From NCBI RefSeq assembly GCF_905163445.1, contig NC_053190.1, positions 14,882,501 to 14,946,500 on the forward strand: a stretch of DNA of 64,000 bases. The letters are read 5' to 3'. The stretch comes from Pararge aegeria (Eukaryota; Arthropoda; Insecta; Lepidoptera; Nymphalidae). This document shows positions 49,144-60,930 of this stretch, piece after piece. Under the pieces are notes generated by a model. That model was given only the letters and a program-made list of their open reading frames with translations. It ran no database searches and was not told the DNA's origin. Position 1 is the stretch's first letter. Every line of letters starts with the position of its first letter. The position numbers and the translations under genes were made by a program.

Positions 49144-49220
49144 AAAAGTATCCGATCCGTTTATGGTTCGGTTGAGTAGTTAAACTACTCAACCGAACCA
49201 TAAACGGATCGGATACTTTT
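49144..49220. repeat. Perfect 38-bp hairpin, 1-base loop
   Basis: Arms 49144-49181 and 49183-49220, no mismatch. Confidence 0.95.
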
Positions 49221-49311
49221 AAAGTTAAAGTTAAAGTTCGTACACACAAATTCAAATTAGCATTGAAATAACCGGTAGTTGTAACCGGCAAGTTTGTCCG
49301 CATATTTTTGT

Positions 49312-49618
49312 CACAGAATTAGACACACGGAATCCGCGTAAACGACTAATATTGAAGCATCAGAAACCAATCCACTGTAGTAGTGTTTCCCAAATAGATG
49401 GTTATTCGCTTCATTCATTTAGCAGTTGACTGTAATAATTTTACCTCTAATGTTCTAAACGTTTACCATATATTGAGGAAAATGGGAATTTTTTGTGAGC
49501 TAGCAACATTCCGTTGGTGTGAAGTGAGAAGTGTTCGGGACGTCTCATCTGTTTTTGGACATAATGCACTGCATGCAATAATGGCTAAATTAGGATTCTG
49601 TATGATCTTAATTCTGTG
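49312..49618 (+). mobile_element. TIR element family F, copy 2
   Basis: Same order and nearly the same length as 47066: cacagaattagacacacgga, aatgttctaaacgtttacca, tttgtgagctagcaacattc, ttctgtatgatcttaattct. Confidence 0.75.
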
Positions 49619-50918
49619 AATTTTGGTTTTCTCAAACCAGAACCGCAAGTGTCTGTAGGATAAATGTATCCTTTACGGTTTTTGAGGTACAATTTATGAA
49701 AAAAATCTGCTAGGATCTAATACTACGTGACAATTTTAATCAGATACGTGGATAGAAAGTTTCCTGCAAGTTTATTGGATGGGAACCTCCTCATAAGGAT
49801 GCCATCGCTTCAATCTTCTGCGGTATAAGTTTGACCGATCACAAAATGAATTACTTCACGTGACTGAGCACTCACATTTTCCAAGTCCTTTATCTTTTAA
49901 GCCACACAAATCTGGAACTAATTCTTTGGTATTGTAACTTTTAAGTTAAGTTAAGGAAAAAGAAGTTCTCTTTCTAAATTATTCAAAACATCCTTTACAA
50001 ACTAACGTACACATTTATTTTACGTTATTTAGTACAATATAGTAACTACATACCTATATTACTTCAACTTTTATACACTTTTTTAATATTTATAATATTT
50101 ACTAACATTGAACAAAAAAATACATGACATGCCCCTGTCTAGCTTCATTTCTAAACCCTGACCCAAAAATACCCTAATTTGTGATATAAAATACAATGTA
50201 CCATTAATTTATAACACGCTACAAAATCATGTCAATTAATTTAGGATTATTAATCATGATTGTTTTACCGTTTGAAATGTACGAAATATTGAAGCGTTAA
50301 TAAATGGATGTACCTAGTTTAATAATAAACGAAATAGATTTTATTTATGAAAATATGTTGTTTTTTTATTATATATATCTTTTCTTTCATCATCGAAAGT
50401 GTTAGTGGGTGGTAGAGATGAAGGTAGTACAATATTATAAGCAAGTACAGTATTTTCCAAGGTAAGGTAAGGATTTCAGCAATAGAACCGTCAGTATAAA
50501 CGTCTATTATGTTTGTAATAAGGAAATAGAGGAATAGAATCTATGATAGGCGATACCTTACTTTTGGTCATGAAACATATAGGAATAGTTGATAACTTTG
50601 TTTGCGTGATTTAAAAGTTTAAGTTTTGAATATTCCTTTGCGTGTCTCAAATTAAATAAATTGTATATTCTCTATTTTTTAGGCTACAGCCCAAAATGAG
50701 ATGATAGGATACCCACTGATTGTGTAAAGAAAAAAAATCTTATATGCCGGCAAAAGTCTTTAACAATCCACTATTCGTTAAGAGCACACCACTTTTATAT
50801 ACGCTGACTTTGTATACTTAGCATGTAAGATTGAATAAATATTGAACAAGAAGAATAACCAGCCAGTTGTTGTCTTCTTCCCAAACCTGGCCGCTTTCAG
50901 AATTCTCTTAATTATAGA

Positions 50919-51167
50919 AATAAATAAATATATACGACTCTACACACATCAACATCTAGCCCAAGAGTAAGTGTAGCTTGTGATATGGATACTAAAATGA
51001 CTATTATGTATGAATAATATACATAAATACTTAAAATATACAGATAAATACCCAGACACTGGAAAACATTCATGTTCATCGGACAAACATTTTCCACTTG
51101 TAAGAATCAAACACATGGCTTTGACTCGGAAATGGAGATGCACCAATGTTGCTGCGCCAATCGGCCG
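50919..51167 (-). mobile_element. SINE type 1
   Basis: Minus strand, from the ATTT tail at 50919 to the head cggccga at 51167; the B box has decayed. Confidence 0.75.
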
Positions 51168-52072
51168 TCACTGTAGGGTTAGGAATTTAGTTCCACACAC
51201 ACACTAGTAATTTTAAAACTCGCTAGTAGATTTTGCTAAAATAACAAAACAGTATATATATAGAACTGGCAACCCTTGTGTTAGAATGGGACTATATTGT
51301 CTATGTGATTTTACCTCCGTAATAAAAATGTGTTATTGCTCTAATAGTACGTAGGACAAGTATTTTTATGTCTCAAGGAAATTTACTTTTCAAGAATACT
51401 TTTGTTCATTAATTTTGAGTTAAGTTATTATAAATATTTTGTATTCTTTGACTGCTTCAACCACACCAAGTACCTATTATGGTAGCGCGAAAAAGTGAAG
51501 AAACATCCTAAAATAACTTCTAAAATGTGAAAACGTTAATTAAAAAAGAGAATTGTAAATAAAAACGGCATTAAACAGTAAAAATGCCATAAATTATCAC
51601 TTTAATGAACAACCATTATTTCTTCGGTGTCTGAATCGAATTCCTGCGCTGAAATGTGAGCCTTTTCTTAAATATATAAAGGTGAGCCAGCAATTAATTA
51701 CGTGGTGTTTAAACGAAAATTTTACTTTGTTAATGAGGTTGCCATTAATTTGTTTTATATATTATTTAGTAAGCGTTCCCGGTGTTTTGGTAAATTAGCT
51801 TAGAAACTTAATTTGTGTAACTTTTTCATGTTACTTTTTCTACTTTCTCATATCATAAATAGTAAAATATTAATGTAATAATATTAATAATATGAAGACT
51901 ACTTATGAAATTTTGGTTAATAAATTAATGAAATAAAAAAAAATGTTGGATAAAGTTACTTTCTTGCAAGCTCCTCGGCAGGTTCTACCTGCCAATGTGA
52001 TAGTATAGGCATTTCAAAAAATTCTTTTAAACTTGTCATAGTCATCAACTGTAATGAGTAGATGATGTTGAC

Positions 52073-52260
52073 GGCCCACTACAACGGGTCACCTCTAGAA
52101 ATGAGAAGGGTTTAGGCCTACCACGCTGGCCATGTGCGGATTGGAAGACTTCAAACACCCATGATTATGGAGAACACACAAGCATGCATGTTGTTGTCAC
52201 TCCCGATGTTTTCTTTCAACGCAACGCAAGTGATATTTAAGTTGCATCAATGAAAAACGA
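52073..52260 (-). mobile_element. SINE type 2, partial
   Basis: gaaatgagaagggtttaggc, accacgctggccatgtgcgg and the tcccgatgttttctttcaac block; head missing. A type-3 SINE follows 20 bases later. Confidence 0.75.
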
Positions 52261-52280
52261 AAAAAAATACAGTAATCTCT

Positions 52281-52563
52281 ACAAGTTAGACCGCGACTGC
52301 AGTCTCACCTGGTGGTAAGTCTCTCTTAGCAGCAATTTATATACCATATCCTAAGTAGTTCCTACGCAACATCGTATCGGAACGCTAAATCGCTTAGCGG
52401 CATGTCTTTTTCGGTTGGGTGAAAAGTAGAATATGGCTTAAGAGCCTCCGGCAGACCAGACCAGTAAAACGTCTGAAATTATAAAGTGCCCCTGTCAGAG
52501 ATCGAACCTAGGACCTCCCACTATTAAGACCACAACGCTAACAACTGCACCAGGGAGGTCGTC
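52281..52563 (-). mobile_element. SINE type 3
   Basis: Minus strand: head gacgacctccctggtgcagt at 52563, B box (gatcgaacctaggacctccc), end aagttagaccgcgactgcag. Confidence 0.8.
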
Positions 52564-53183
52564 ATGAAGTACTTATTGGAAAATAAAATGAGATACTTTT
52601 TTGACAACTATTAACCATTAATAAAAACAATTATGTTTCAATCTCGCGCTAAGTATTCTTTGCACACTCTTTGATTACGAAATGGCTTTGCATAATAAAT
52701 AAATACATTCAGTTTCAATTGTTTCCCCGTACAGCCAATTAATTTAATTTCTGTCCAATTAGTGATACATTTTCATTATTATTTGTTCATCCCGTTGCAT
52801 TTCACTGTACTAATTAATTAATATATTAATTATTTTATAATGAAAGGCATTTGGGATATCTCTTCTAACGATCTACAAGTTTGACCAACACATAGCGGCT
52901 ATTTGTCGGGACGTAATATAGTTTGGAATATTTTAGTCATTCGTTTGTAGCGGTCTCCACATTAAAATGGCGCTAGAAAAATTCTGCATCGCACTAGCGA
53001 AGTGTTCACGAAGAATGCCTATATATAACTTCCAAAAATGAATGTTCGGACCTCGGTCCCGGACACGATCACCCGCTCGGAGGATGCTCTTCCTATTGTG
53101 ACAGTCGAGCGTATCAACATAGCTCCCGTACACGTTTAAGCTTATTGTACTACTACCATGCTGAGTTATATTTCCGGGTCGTA

Positions 53184-54150
53184 TTGCAAAACGCAAGTGG
53201 TAGAGTTTTTCAAGGAAGCGTCACCATCCATATTCCAGCCATCAAGCAATATTGTGGTAGGCGGTGTAGTTACAAGCACATGCGGCTTAGCACCTACGCC
53301 TCAGAACACAGGTTGTCACATAGTAGGAATTGTTTACAGCATGTCTCCACGAAGCATAAGCCTAAAGTTTATTTTGTATTCTGCAAAACGTAAGCAGGAA
53401 ACCCTTTCTGTGACAGAACTCCTCCAAGGAAGCATCAGCATGCATATTCCAGCCAGCAGGCAGTATTCCTTTATTCCAGTCCAAAGATTGTGGTTGCCAG
53501 TATGATTACAGGCACGGCAGGCTTAACAACTAAGTGCGCCTCAGGACACGGATTATCAAATTGTAGTAAGTGTTTACTGCACATGTTCAACCTAAAGCTG
53601 CAGGATACAGATCTATGTAGACTCTGTAAGGAGGCTGCGGAGACGCCGCTGTATTTAATCTGTTCCTGCCCCGCGTTGATGCATAAACGTAGCACTCTTT
53701 TGGGGAAACATATAATACAACCAGAGGATGCTAAATTTCTTCCAGCAAGGAAAGTGCTGCTTTACCTGACGGCGACCAATGCTTGTTGGGAGATCTAGAC
53801 AGCGGCGTCACAATAGATCATAGCCGGTCGGCGTGACACCAGGGATCAGGCAAACCTGAGCCGCAAGCAGAAGAAGAAGAAGTGTTTACTGCATGTTCTG
53901 CGAAGCATAAGCCTAAAGTTTATTTTGTATTCTGCAAAACGTAAGTTGTGGAGCTTTTTGTGACTGAATTCCTCCAAGGAAGCATCACCCTGGTTATTTT
54001 TGTCGCCAAGCAGTATTGCTTTATTACACTCCAAAGAGCGTGGTGACCGGTGTTATACAAGCATATGAGGCTTAGCACAGGTTGATGGACACAGTGGCAC
54101 ATGTTCATTGCATACTCGCGAGGTGTTGCTTAAATATATGTTACAAAACC
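53184..54150 (+). repeat. Three degenerate tandem units of about 200-240 bp
   Basis: Units start at tgcaaaacg(c/t)aag: 53184, 53382 and 53933. Shared blocks include tcctccaaggaagcatca, gcataagcctaaagttt and a ggcttagcac type block. The second unit is interrupted by the LINE fragment at 53589-53879. A more distant relative may lie at about 56390-56590. I do not recognise the unit. Confidence 0.7.
53589..53879 (+). mobile_element. 5'-truncated RNase-H-type LINE 3' end with target duplication
   Basis: Encodes KLQDTDLCRLCKEAAETPLY and then LICSCPALMHKRSTLLGK, the Cys-rich segment that follows RNase H in I/R1/Jockey-type ORF2 proteins, a stop, and a GAA-rich tail. It is flanked by aagtgtttactgc(ac)atgttc at 53568-53588 and by the same text less two bases at 53880-53898, a typical long LINE target duplication. 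The host is a local tandem repeat. Confidence 0.75.
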
Positions 54151-54344
54151 AATTGGTGCTTAGTACACTTTCATTGACAGACATCCAAAATGGTTTTTCA
54201 AAGATATTAATACCAATAGATGCCGTTTATGAGCTTTAATACATGTTTGAACCAGCTCTAAAGTAATGCCTGTATGAAAAAGAATGAAGTGTTGCTCTGG
54301 TGAGTATTTCTGAGGGCTTTTGCATTTCAGCCCTTTTTTTTCTC

Positions 54345-54502
54345 ATTGGGAAGTCTGCAACTGCTGAGTTTCTTGCCGGCTTCTTCTCGGTAGAATCTGC
54401 ATTCCGAACTGGTGGTAGGGTCACTACAAACAGACAGAATTGACGTTTAAAAGTGCTTATATCAGGCTTACTTAAAATAAATGATTTTTGAATTTGAATT
54501 GG
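54345..54502 (+). mobile_element. LINE 3' end
   Basis: gctgagtttcttgccggctt, cttctcggtagaatctgc and a tail atgatttttgaatttgaatt; third copy of the family at 28255. Confidence 0.7.
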
Positions 54503-54839
54503 ATAGTCATGCATATATCTAGTATATATATGATTTTTGAAATTTAAACAAAATTCAGAGCTACCTTTTAAAAATTTTTTTTGAGTTGTCCTTTGGAGAC
54601 AGCTCATAAAATATCGAAAACCGATATTTTTTTACGTGAGACTAAAAAAAAATTAGTCGTTTTTATAATATATACCATATTACTATGTGGTGACCGCCGA
54701 TTAGAATACAGGTGACACCTGTCCTTCTCTCCCCACGGTCCCCACGGTTACAGGTTACTAAGAGAATATAAATGATAACGGACAGCAGCGTCGCCTGAGC
54801 TACTACTACCACCTCCTACGATAATCCACCAGTCTGATG

Positions 54840-54915
54840 ATTATGGGCAAACCCTCTCTTGGGAGAGGCCTGAAGTCCAGCAGTGGACTATTATAGGCTA
54901 TTGACGATAAAAAAG
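54840..54915 (+). mobile_element. LINE 3'-terminal scrap
   Basis: ctcttgggagaggcctgaag followed by tccagcagtggactattata is the usual last stretch of RTE-type LINEs of Lepidoptera. No coding remnant precedes it. Confidence 0.5.
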
Positions 54916-55270
54916 TTACCTCAAGTTTGTGAAATGATGTTTACTAGTATATTTTCCCCCTCTAACCTCATAACTACTCGACTATTGGGAGAGAGTTGGC
55001 GGAATGTTACACATTGATAAATTGTTGTTGTTCACACAGTTATGTCAACTTTGATGCATAAAAACCTCAAGCTTGTATCTTTTTTTTTCATTCTTTTTTG
55101 GTTATTTTGTCTTTGAATTATATTCTCAAGAATGGTTTTTAAAGACATTTAAGATTTAATTTAGTTTTCTTTTGGTAAAAAGTTTAATTTTATAAATTTC
55201 CAAAAAGCTAGGTTATCTTGCTAAACAAACATTACAAAATATTTTGAGTACGTTTCATCATTCTTTGTTT

Positions 55271-55716
55271 ATTATGAAAATTAAGCTTAATTTGCTATTA
55301 CTCCGGGAAAAGTAGGAGAATCTGTATGGTGTCATTTACAATTTCTTCAATCTTTATACTCCACACTAAACAGATCTTCCATAATGTACCCTCTAAGAAC
55401 GTTTCGCTTTACAATGAATCATTTTTAAGACTTAACAATTATTTATTGTAAAATTAACATCTCTTGGTGGATGCTCCGGTTACAATTAATATATGTTAAG
55501 ACTTAAAGTCAACATCTGAGGATGCCCCGGTTTTGGAGCAAAACGTGCGTAGAGGTAACATTGCCGAAGATCTGTATGGTGTGGAGTATAAAGATTGAAG
55601 AAATTATAAATTACACCATACAGTTTCTCCTACTTTTCGCGGACTCTAGCAAATTTAGCTTAATTTTCATAATATATCATGGAATTCCGCAAAGTAAGGC
55701 CTACTTCCATCCCATT
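55271..55716 (+). mobile_element. Palindromic foldback element, copy 4
   Basis: Both arms present without the nested MITE: aatttcttcaatctttatac on the left and aagattgaagaaattataaa on the right; right end taaggcctacttccatccca. Confidence 0.75.
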
Positions 55717-56596
55717 GTTTGTTTAATTTAATATATATCGCTAAAAATTGTATAAGTTAATAAAGTTATAATCTTTCTGTCGCTTGACAATAGAAAGAAA
55801 GCCAGTTTTTCGACATTAATTTATTTTCCCTCAATGCTCTTCCCCTCAGTGTCTTAATCAATCAGAGCATGCCTTGGTTTCCTGATGGCGCGAATTAATT
55901 TCTGCTAACCGACGGCAAAGTTGTTACCGTCCAAACGTGACCCTCTGCGCCGACGAGTTCGGCTGTCGGAGAAATATTAATTCTTTTACCTTTTGTGTTC
56001 TCAAGCTTCCAATTAACATTAAGGTAATTATAGTTTTTTTTTTTATTAAATTTGTGGCTGAATACTAAAACGCCGCTTATTATTTTTGCTAACCGAAGTG
56101 TGAATTTATGTGATATTTTGCTGACGTGGATTTTCATGTCAGCATGATTCACTAGTTCCAAACCCGATTATTGATTCGTTGTTGATGGAATCCTGACTGT
56201 TTAATACTATATTTAAAATTTAAACTATACGCAGCCCAACCCGTTAACGAAAGCTGTTTATTTTTGCTATTACCAAATATAAGAATAAAATACGCGATGC
56301 GATGTCACAAAGGTGCAAAGAATAAGCAGTAGTAAAGCTGTTTGCGACCCAACTCCTCCGGGAAAATACCTGCTACTGTCTCTGCCGCAAATCATCATTG
56401 CTTTATTCCGGTGAGAAGATCGGCGTGCCGATGTAACCGCAGGCACTAAAGACTTGGCACATGAGGAACTCCTTTGACTTAGGTTAGTGTACACGGCGGA
56501 AATTTGTATGACGCGTTCCTTGCGTCCCCAGCGAAGTGTCGCTTACATTCCAAAACAGTTCGTGCTTAGTGCTTTCATTTTCATTTTCAGAAACCC

Positions 56597-59394
56597 AGAA
56601 TATTAATATCGGTTACAACAAAACATAATTGATTGTTTGAACACATGTTTGAACCAGCTCTAAAGTAAAACCTGATTGAAAAAAACCTCATCAAAATCAG
56701 CTCAGTTATTTTTTGGAACAAGATAACACAGTCAACGATTGATTCACCCTCAGGCTTAACCCGGTAACATATATATGAACAACCTTCTTCTCTCTTCGAA
56801 GAAGATGCACAACCTATAAGAGACACGAAGCTGATACACGAAATTAAGCTTTCAAATTGCTTCAAAATAAAAATAGCTTCTAAGTTAACTCTTATAGAGT
56901 AAGCAAAGTTCTTTAACTTTTCACTATGTTATACAACTCTTCAAAGTCAGCAATATATAGGTATGGTATCGTACGTTCAAAGTATAATAACAGAAACCTT
57001 CGATATTTTTTCACTAGAGCGGAATAACCAATAACTTATTGCTTTTTAATAATATCACTTTCACATTTGTTTTATAAATATAAACTATGATTGAATAATT
57101 TAATATATTCCCAGTCAGAACAATAACGACGTTGTAGAGCTGACATATATCTGACAAACAACTATCAGAAACGCAAACATCTACTCTCTAGTCTAAGAAA
57201 AATCTAATTATATAAAAAGTCTTTAAGAGCTTATTTCAAAGAAAAAATAGTAATTCGTTTTCAGAAATACACGAATTATTCCTCATAGATCTAGTAATTT
57301 TCGCGTTTGACTACGCATCACGGGATGATGGGTTCTCTTTTTGTTGGCAAAAAATTCTGTTTGGTTTTATCTTTCACGAAGTGTTGCCAATATAATATTA
57401 AGTTACGACCCTTGAGTGACGCGGGTTAAACAGCAGGGAATACCTAATCATTTAATAAGTAAATAGGTATGAGTTAAGAGTAAACTGTAATTTCACAATG
57501 ATAATAATTAGGGTTTATTTCACTTAAATTTTTTTGCATCCTTTCTAAAAACGACGGAGTGTTCTATGATTACAGCATGTACAGTAAGATTAATAAATTT
57601 TTTTAAATCTCGCACATAATTTCCTGAATAAAGAATAATTCATTTCTTAAATATAGTTCAACGGGTACATACCACGATAATATTTTTGGATTTGTCGATA
57701 TTTCGAACCAGTTGCATCGATCGTGGGACGAGTCTTATTATCTCATTACAGCTTGTACAGTAAGATTAATAATTTTTTAATGTATTTATTACTACCGTAG
57801 GATTATAATGTGTACTGTGTGTGTGTGAATATGTTTTTAAATGAAAACTATATTTATGATTAGATCCTCCATAAACAATTTCAGATTTTCGCTTACGAAG
57901 ATAGAACGTTATTTTCCACGTGCCCTTAGACTTTCTACGATACCTTGCCCACATAGCTGATCGCGGATGTAACAATCTTGATCTCGAAGAACATTAAGCT
58001 ACACACATCGACGTAAAATCCAAATGACGTCGTTAGTATCACACTGAACGCGAGAGAGAAATGTGGCACATAAAATTGATTGCATGTCAGATATTAAACT
58101 ATATTGATACTAGAAATTTTGCAGATCAAAGAACTAGGTTAAATCTTACATTGTAGTTTATCTATATAGTTGAATCACCCTCAACCGCAACCCAAATTGT
58201 CGCAAACTATGCACTAATAATGTAATAATAAATAGTTAATTATTTTGATTTAGAATGAAGTCACACAGTTAACTACGCATTGTCATCAAACCTGAGCGTA
58301 TACACAAAATTTCAGCTCAATCGGTTGAACACATCTGCCTCAAAATTGAATTGCAAGAGTCCAACCGATATCTTGTAATCGGCCATCGATTTTCATCACA
58401 TATAGCTAAAATATAAAAAAATAAATCAAAAAAGGTTCATCAGACAGACATACACACACTCTAGACTTAGAACACCCCGTCGTTTTAGGGGAGAGTGGTA
58501 AAAAAAATTAAAGTGAAATAAATCCTAAATCATTGTGACATTACACTTTATTCTTAACATATACCTACTTATTAACTTATTGAATGATTAGGTATTCCCT
58601 GTTGTTTAACACGCGTCGCTTAAGGGTCGTATCTTAATTTTATATTGGCAACTCAGTTCGTGAAATATAAAACCAAACTCCAAACGTAAGTTTTTGCCAA
58701 CAACACTAGAACCTCTCACATCGTAATGCGTAGTCAAATGCGAAAATCACTAGATCAATAAGGAATAATTCGCATATTTCTGTAAACTAATTATTAGTTT
58801 TTCTTTGGAGTTGCTCTTAAATTCTTTTTTTTGATAATATAATTAGATTTTGCCGAGACTAGAAAGATGAGGTGGCTTCATTTTTTAAATTAAAACACAA
58901 GTGTTTGCATTTCTGATAGTTGTTTTAATTATGTCAGCTCTACAACGTTGCCATTGTTCTGACTGTGAATAATATTCAATTATTGGTTATTCCGCTCCAG
59001 TGATAAACTATTGAAGGTTTCTGTTATTATACTTTGAACGTACCATACCATACCTATATATTGCTGACTTTGAAGAGTTGTATAACATAGTGAAAAGTTA
59101 AATAACTTTGCTTACTCTATACGAGTTAACTTAGAAGCTATTTTTATTTTGAAGCAATTTAAAAGCTTTTTTCGGGTATCAGCTCGTGTTTCTTATAGGT
59201 TGATTTTCTTCGAAGAGAGAATAAATAGTTTGTTCATATATATGTTAGCCTGAGGGTGAATTAATCGTTGACTGTGTTATCTTTTTCCAAAAAATAACTG
59301 AGCTGATTTTGATGAGGTTTTTTCAATCAGGGCTGGGTCAAATATGTGTTCAAACAATCAATAATGTTTTGTTGTAACCGATATTAATATTAGC
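56597..59394. repeat. 0.9-kb inverted duplication with 1-kb spacer
   Basis: 56597-57530 and 58500-59394 are inverted copies: for example atattaatatcggttacaac, agctcagttattttttggaa, gttatacaactcttcaaagt, cagcaatatataggtatggt and acagggaatacctaatcatt on the left recur reversed on the right in the same order. A few insertions distinguish the arms. No protein-coding potential seen. Confidence 0.85.
57641..57715 (+). repeat. Repeat block shared with 59397-59510 (inverted)
   Basis: gttcaacgggtacataccac and ttttggatttgtcgatattt recur on the minus strand at 59397-59510, where part is doubled. It lies between two direct copies of a stretch with tgtacagtaagattaataa (57577 and 57751). Confidence 0.7.
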
Positions 59395-59904
59395 TCTGGT
59401 TCGAAATATCGACAAATCCAACGAAGAGTCCCGTCCGACCATCGACAAATCCAAAAATATTATCGTGGTATGTACCCGTTGAACTATATTTAAGAAATGT
59501 TGATTAACCAAGAATATTTTAGTTTTAAATCTTAGAATAATTCATGTCCTTTAAATCTGAAGTATAAGTAGAAGTCAATGTACAAACTAATCGATATCAA
59601 CTATAAGAATCGTTAGAATCTATATTTTTGCTGGATTAACTTGAGCATCTATAAATGTTATAAATCAAAATCTGTGTATTATAAGGACGCCCTAGTTGCT
59701 AATTCTCTCACATTTGTAGGCCTTCAGTATAAAAGCCAAAGGAAACCAATTAAAGCGAGTAGACGAGCTATTTTCCACCCGATCGTATTTCTAAAGGAAA
59801 TACATTGAAAATAAGTAGTTTTATTCTGAAGTTTACGAAAGTAGTTTTCGCAATCATATCACCTCTAGATACATATATTCTATGTAATAACATACGCATT
59901 AAAA

Positions 59905-60137
59905 GTGCCAGATGGCACAGTGGGAAGTGACCCTGCTCTTTGAGTCCAAGGCCGTGGGTTCGATTCCCACAAATGGAAAAATATTTGAATGTATTTCAGT
60001 GTCTGGGTGTTTTGTGTATATCATAAGTATTTATGTATAATTTTCGTGAAAAGTTACCTTTCTACCCATAACACAAGCTATGCTTACTTTGGGTCTAGAT
60101 GGCGATGTGTGTATTGTCGTAGTATATTTATTTATTT
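59905..60137 (+). mobile_element. SINE type 1
   Basis: gatggcacagtgggaagtga, B box gggttcgattcccacaaa, 3' end gctagatggcgatgtgtgta and ATTT tail. Confidence 0.85.
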
Positions 60138-60469
60138 TACTTTAAAACTTACACTTTTTGGACCTTTGATATTTGTACCTAAGTGTTGATTTCATCACTG
60201 ATATCCATAAATAAATAATCTTTCATCGTAGTATAGATTACATGATAAATACTTAAGTGTACGTACAGTGGTTTAATTATTACATTGAATAGCTAGTAAC
60301 ACAATGGCAAGCTTGCTGGAGGTGGCGTAGTAATAATTAATAACTTAATTAATCAATTAATTAGCGATATAATGCAATATAGGATTAACAATTTGAATAC
60401 ATAAGTAACTGGGCACAAATATAGAAGTGGTTGTTGGTATATTCTAAAGCAAACCTTACTAATATTAGA

Positions 60470-60930
60470 AATGAGAAAGTGTGTTTGTTTGTTTGTTTCT
60501 CCTTCCGTCACGCCCTTACTAAGCATACAATCAGCTGATTTTTTTGGCATAGAGTTGGTAGGAAGGCCGGAGAGAAAATAAATAAAACATAAAATAGACT
60601 ACTTTTTATCCTGGCAAAACCAACCGGCCGATTGGCGCAGTGGGCAGCGACCCTGCTTTCTGAGTCGAAGGTTGTGTGATGAACATTAATGTTTTTCTGT
60701 GGCTTGGTGTTTATATATATATATTTAAATATTTATTATTCATAAAAAATATTTTTATCCGTCATCTTAGTACTTATAACACAAGCTACACGTACTTTGG
60801 GGCTAGATGCCGATGTGTGTTTTGTCGTCATATATTTATTTATTAATACAGTTCCCACGGGATTTGTTAAAAAAAACGTAATAAATGCGGACCCAGAACG
60901 CGGGCTTTTAAAAATATAGTTACGATTATT
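60470..60930 (+). repeat. Lepidoptera-type interspersed repeat split by a SINE
   Basis: Left part 60470-60624 (ccttccgtcacgcccttact, ggcatagagttggtaggaag, tatcctggcaaaacc), right part 60846-60930 (agttcccacgggatttgtta, gcggacccagaacgcgggc). Confidence 0.65.
60625..60845 (+). mobile_element. SINE type 1 lacking its B box, nested in another repeat
   Basis: Head cggccgattggcgcagtggg, then an internal deletion removes the B box. The surrounding repeat (60470-60624 and 60846-60930) continues on both sides. Confidence 0.8.

Noticed and set aside
53490..53798. 102-codon open frame as a stand-alone gene
   Set aside because: Only the part from 53589 is LINE protein; the beginning comes from the tandem repeat in which it landed.
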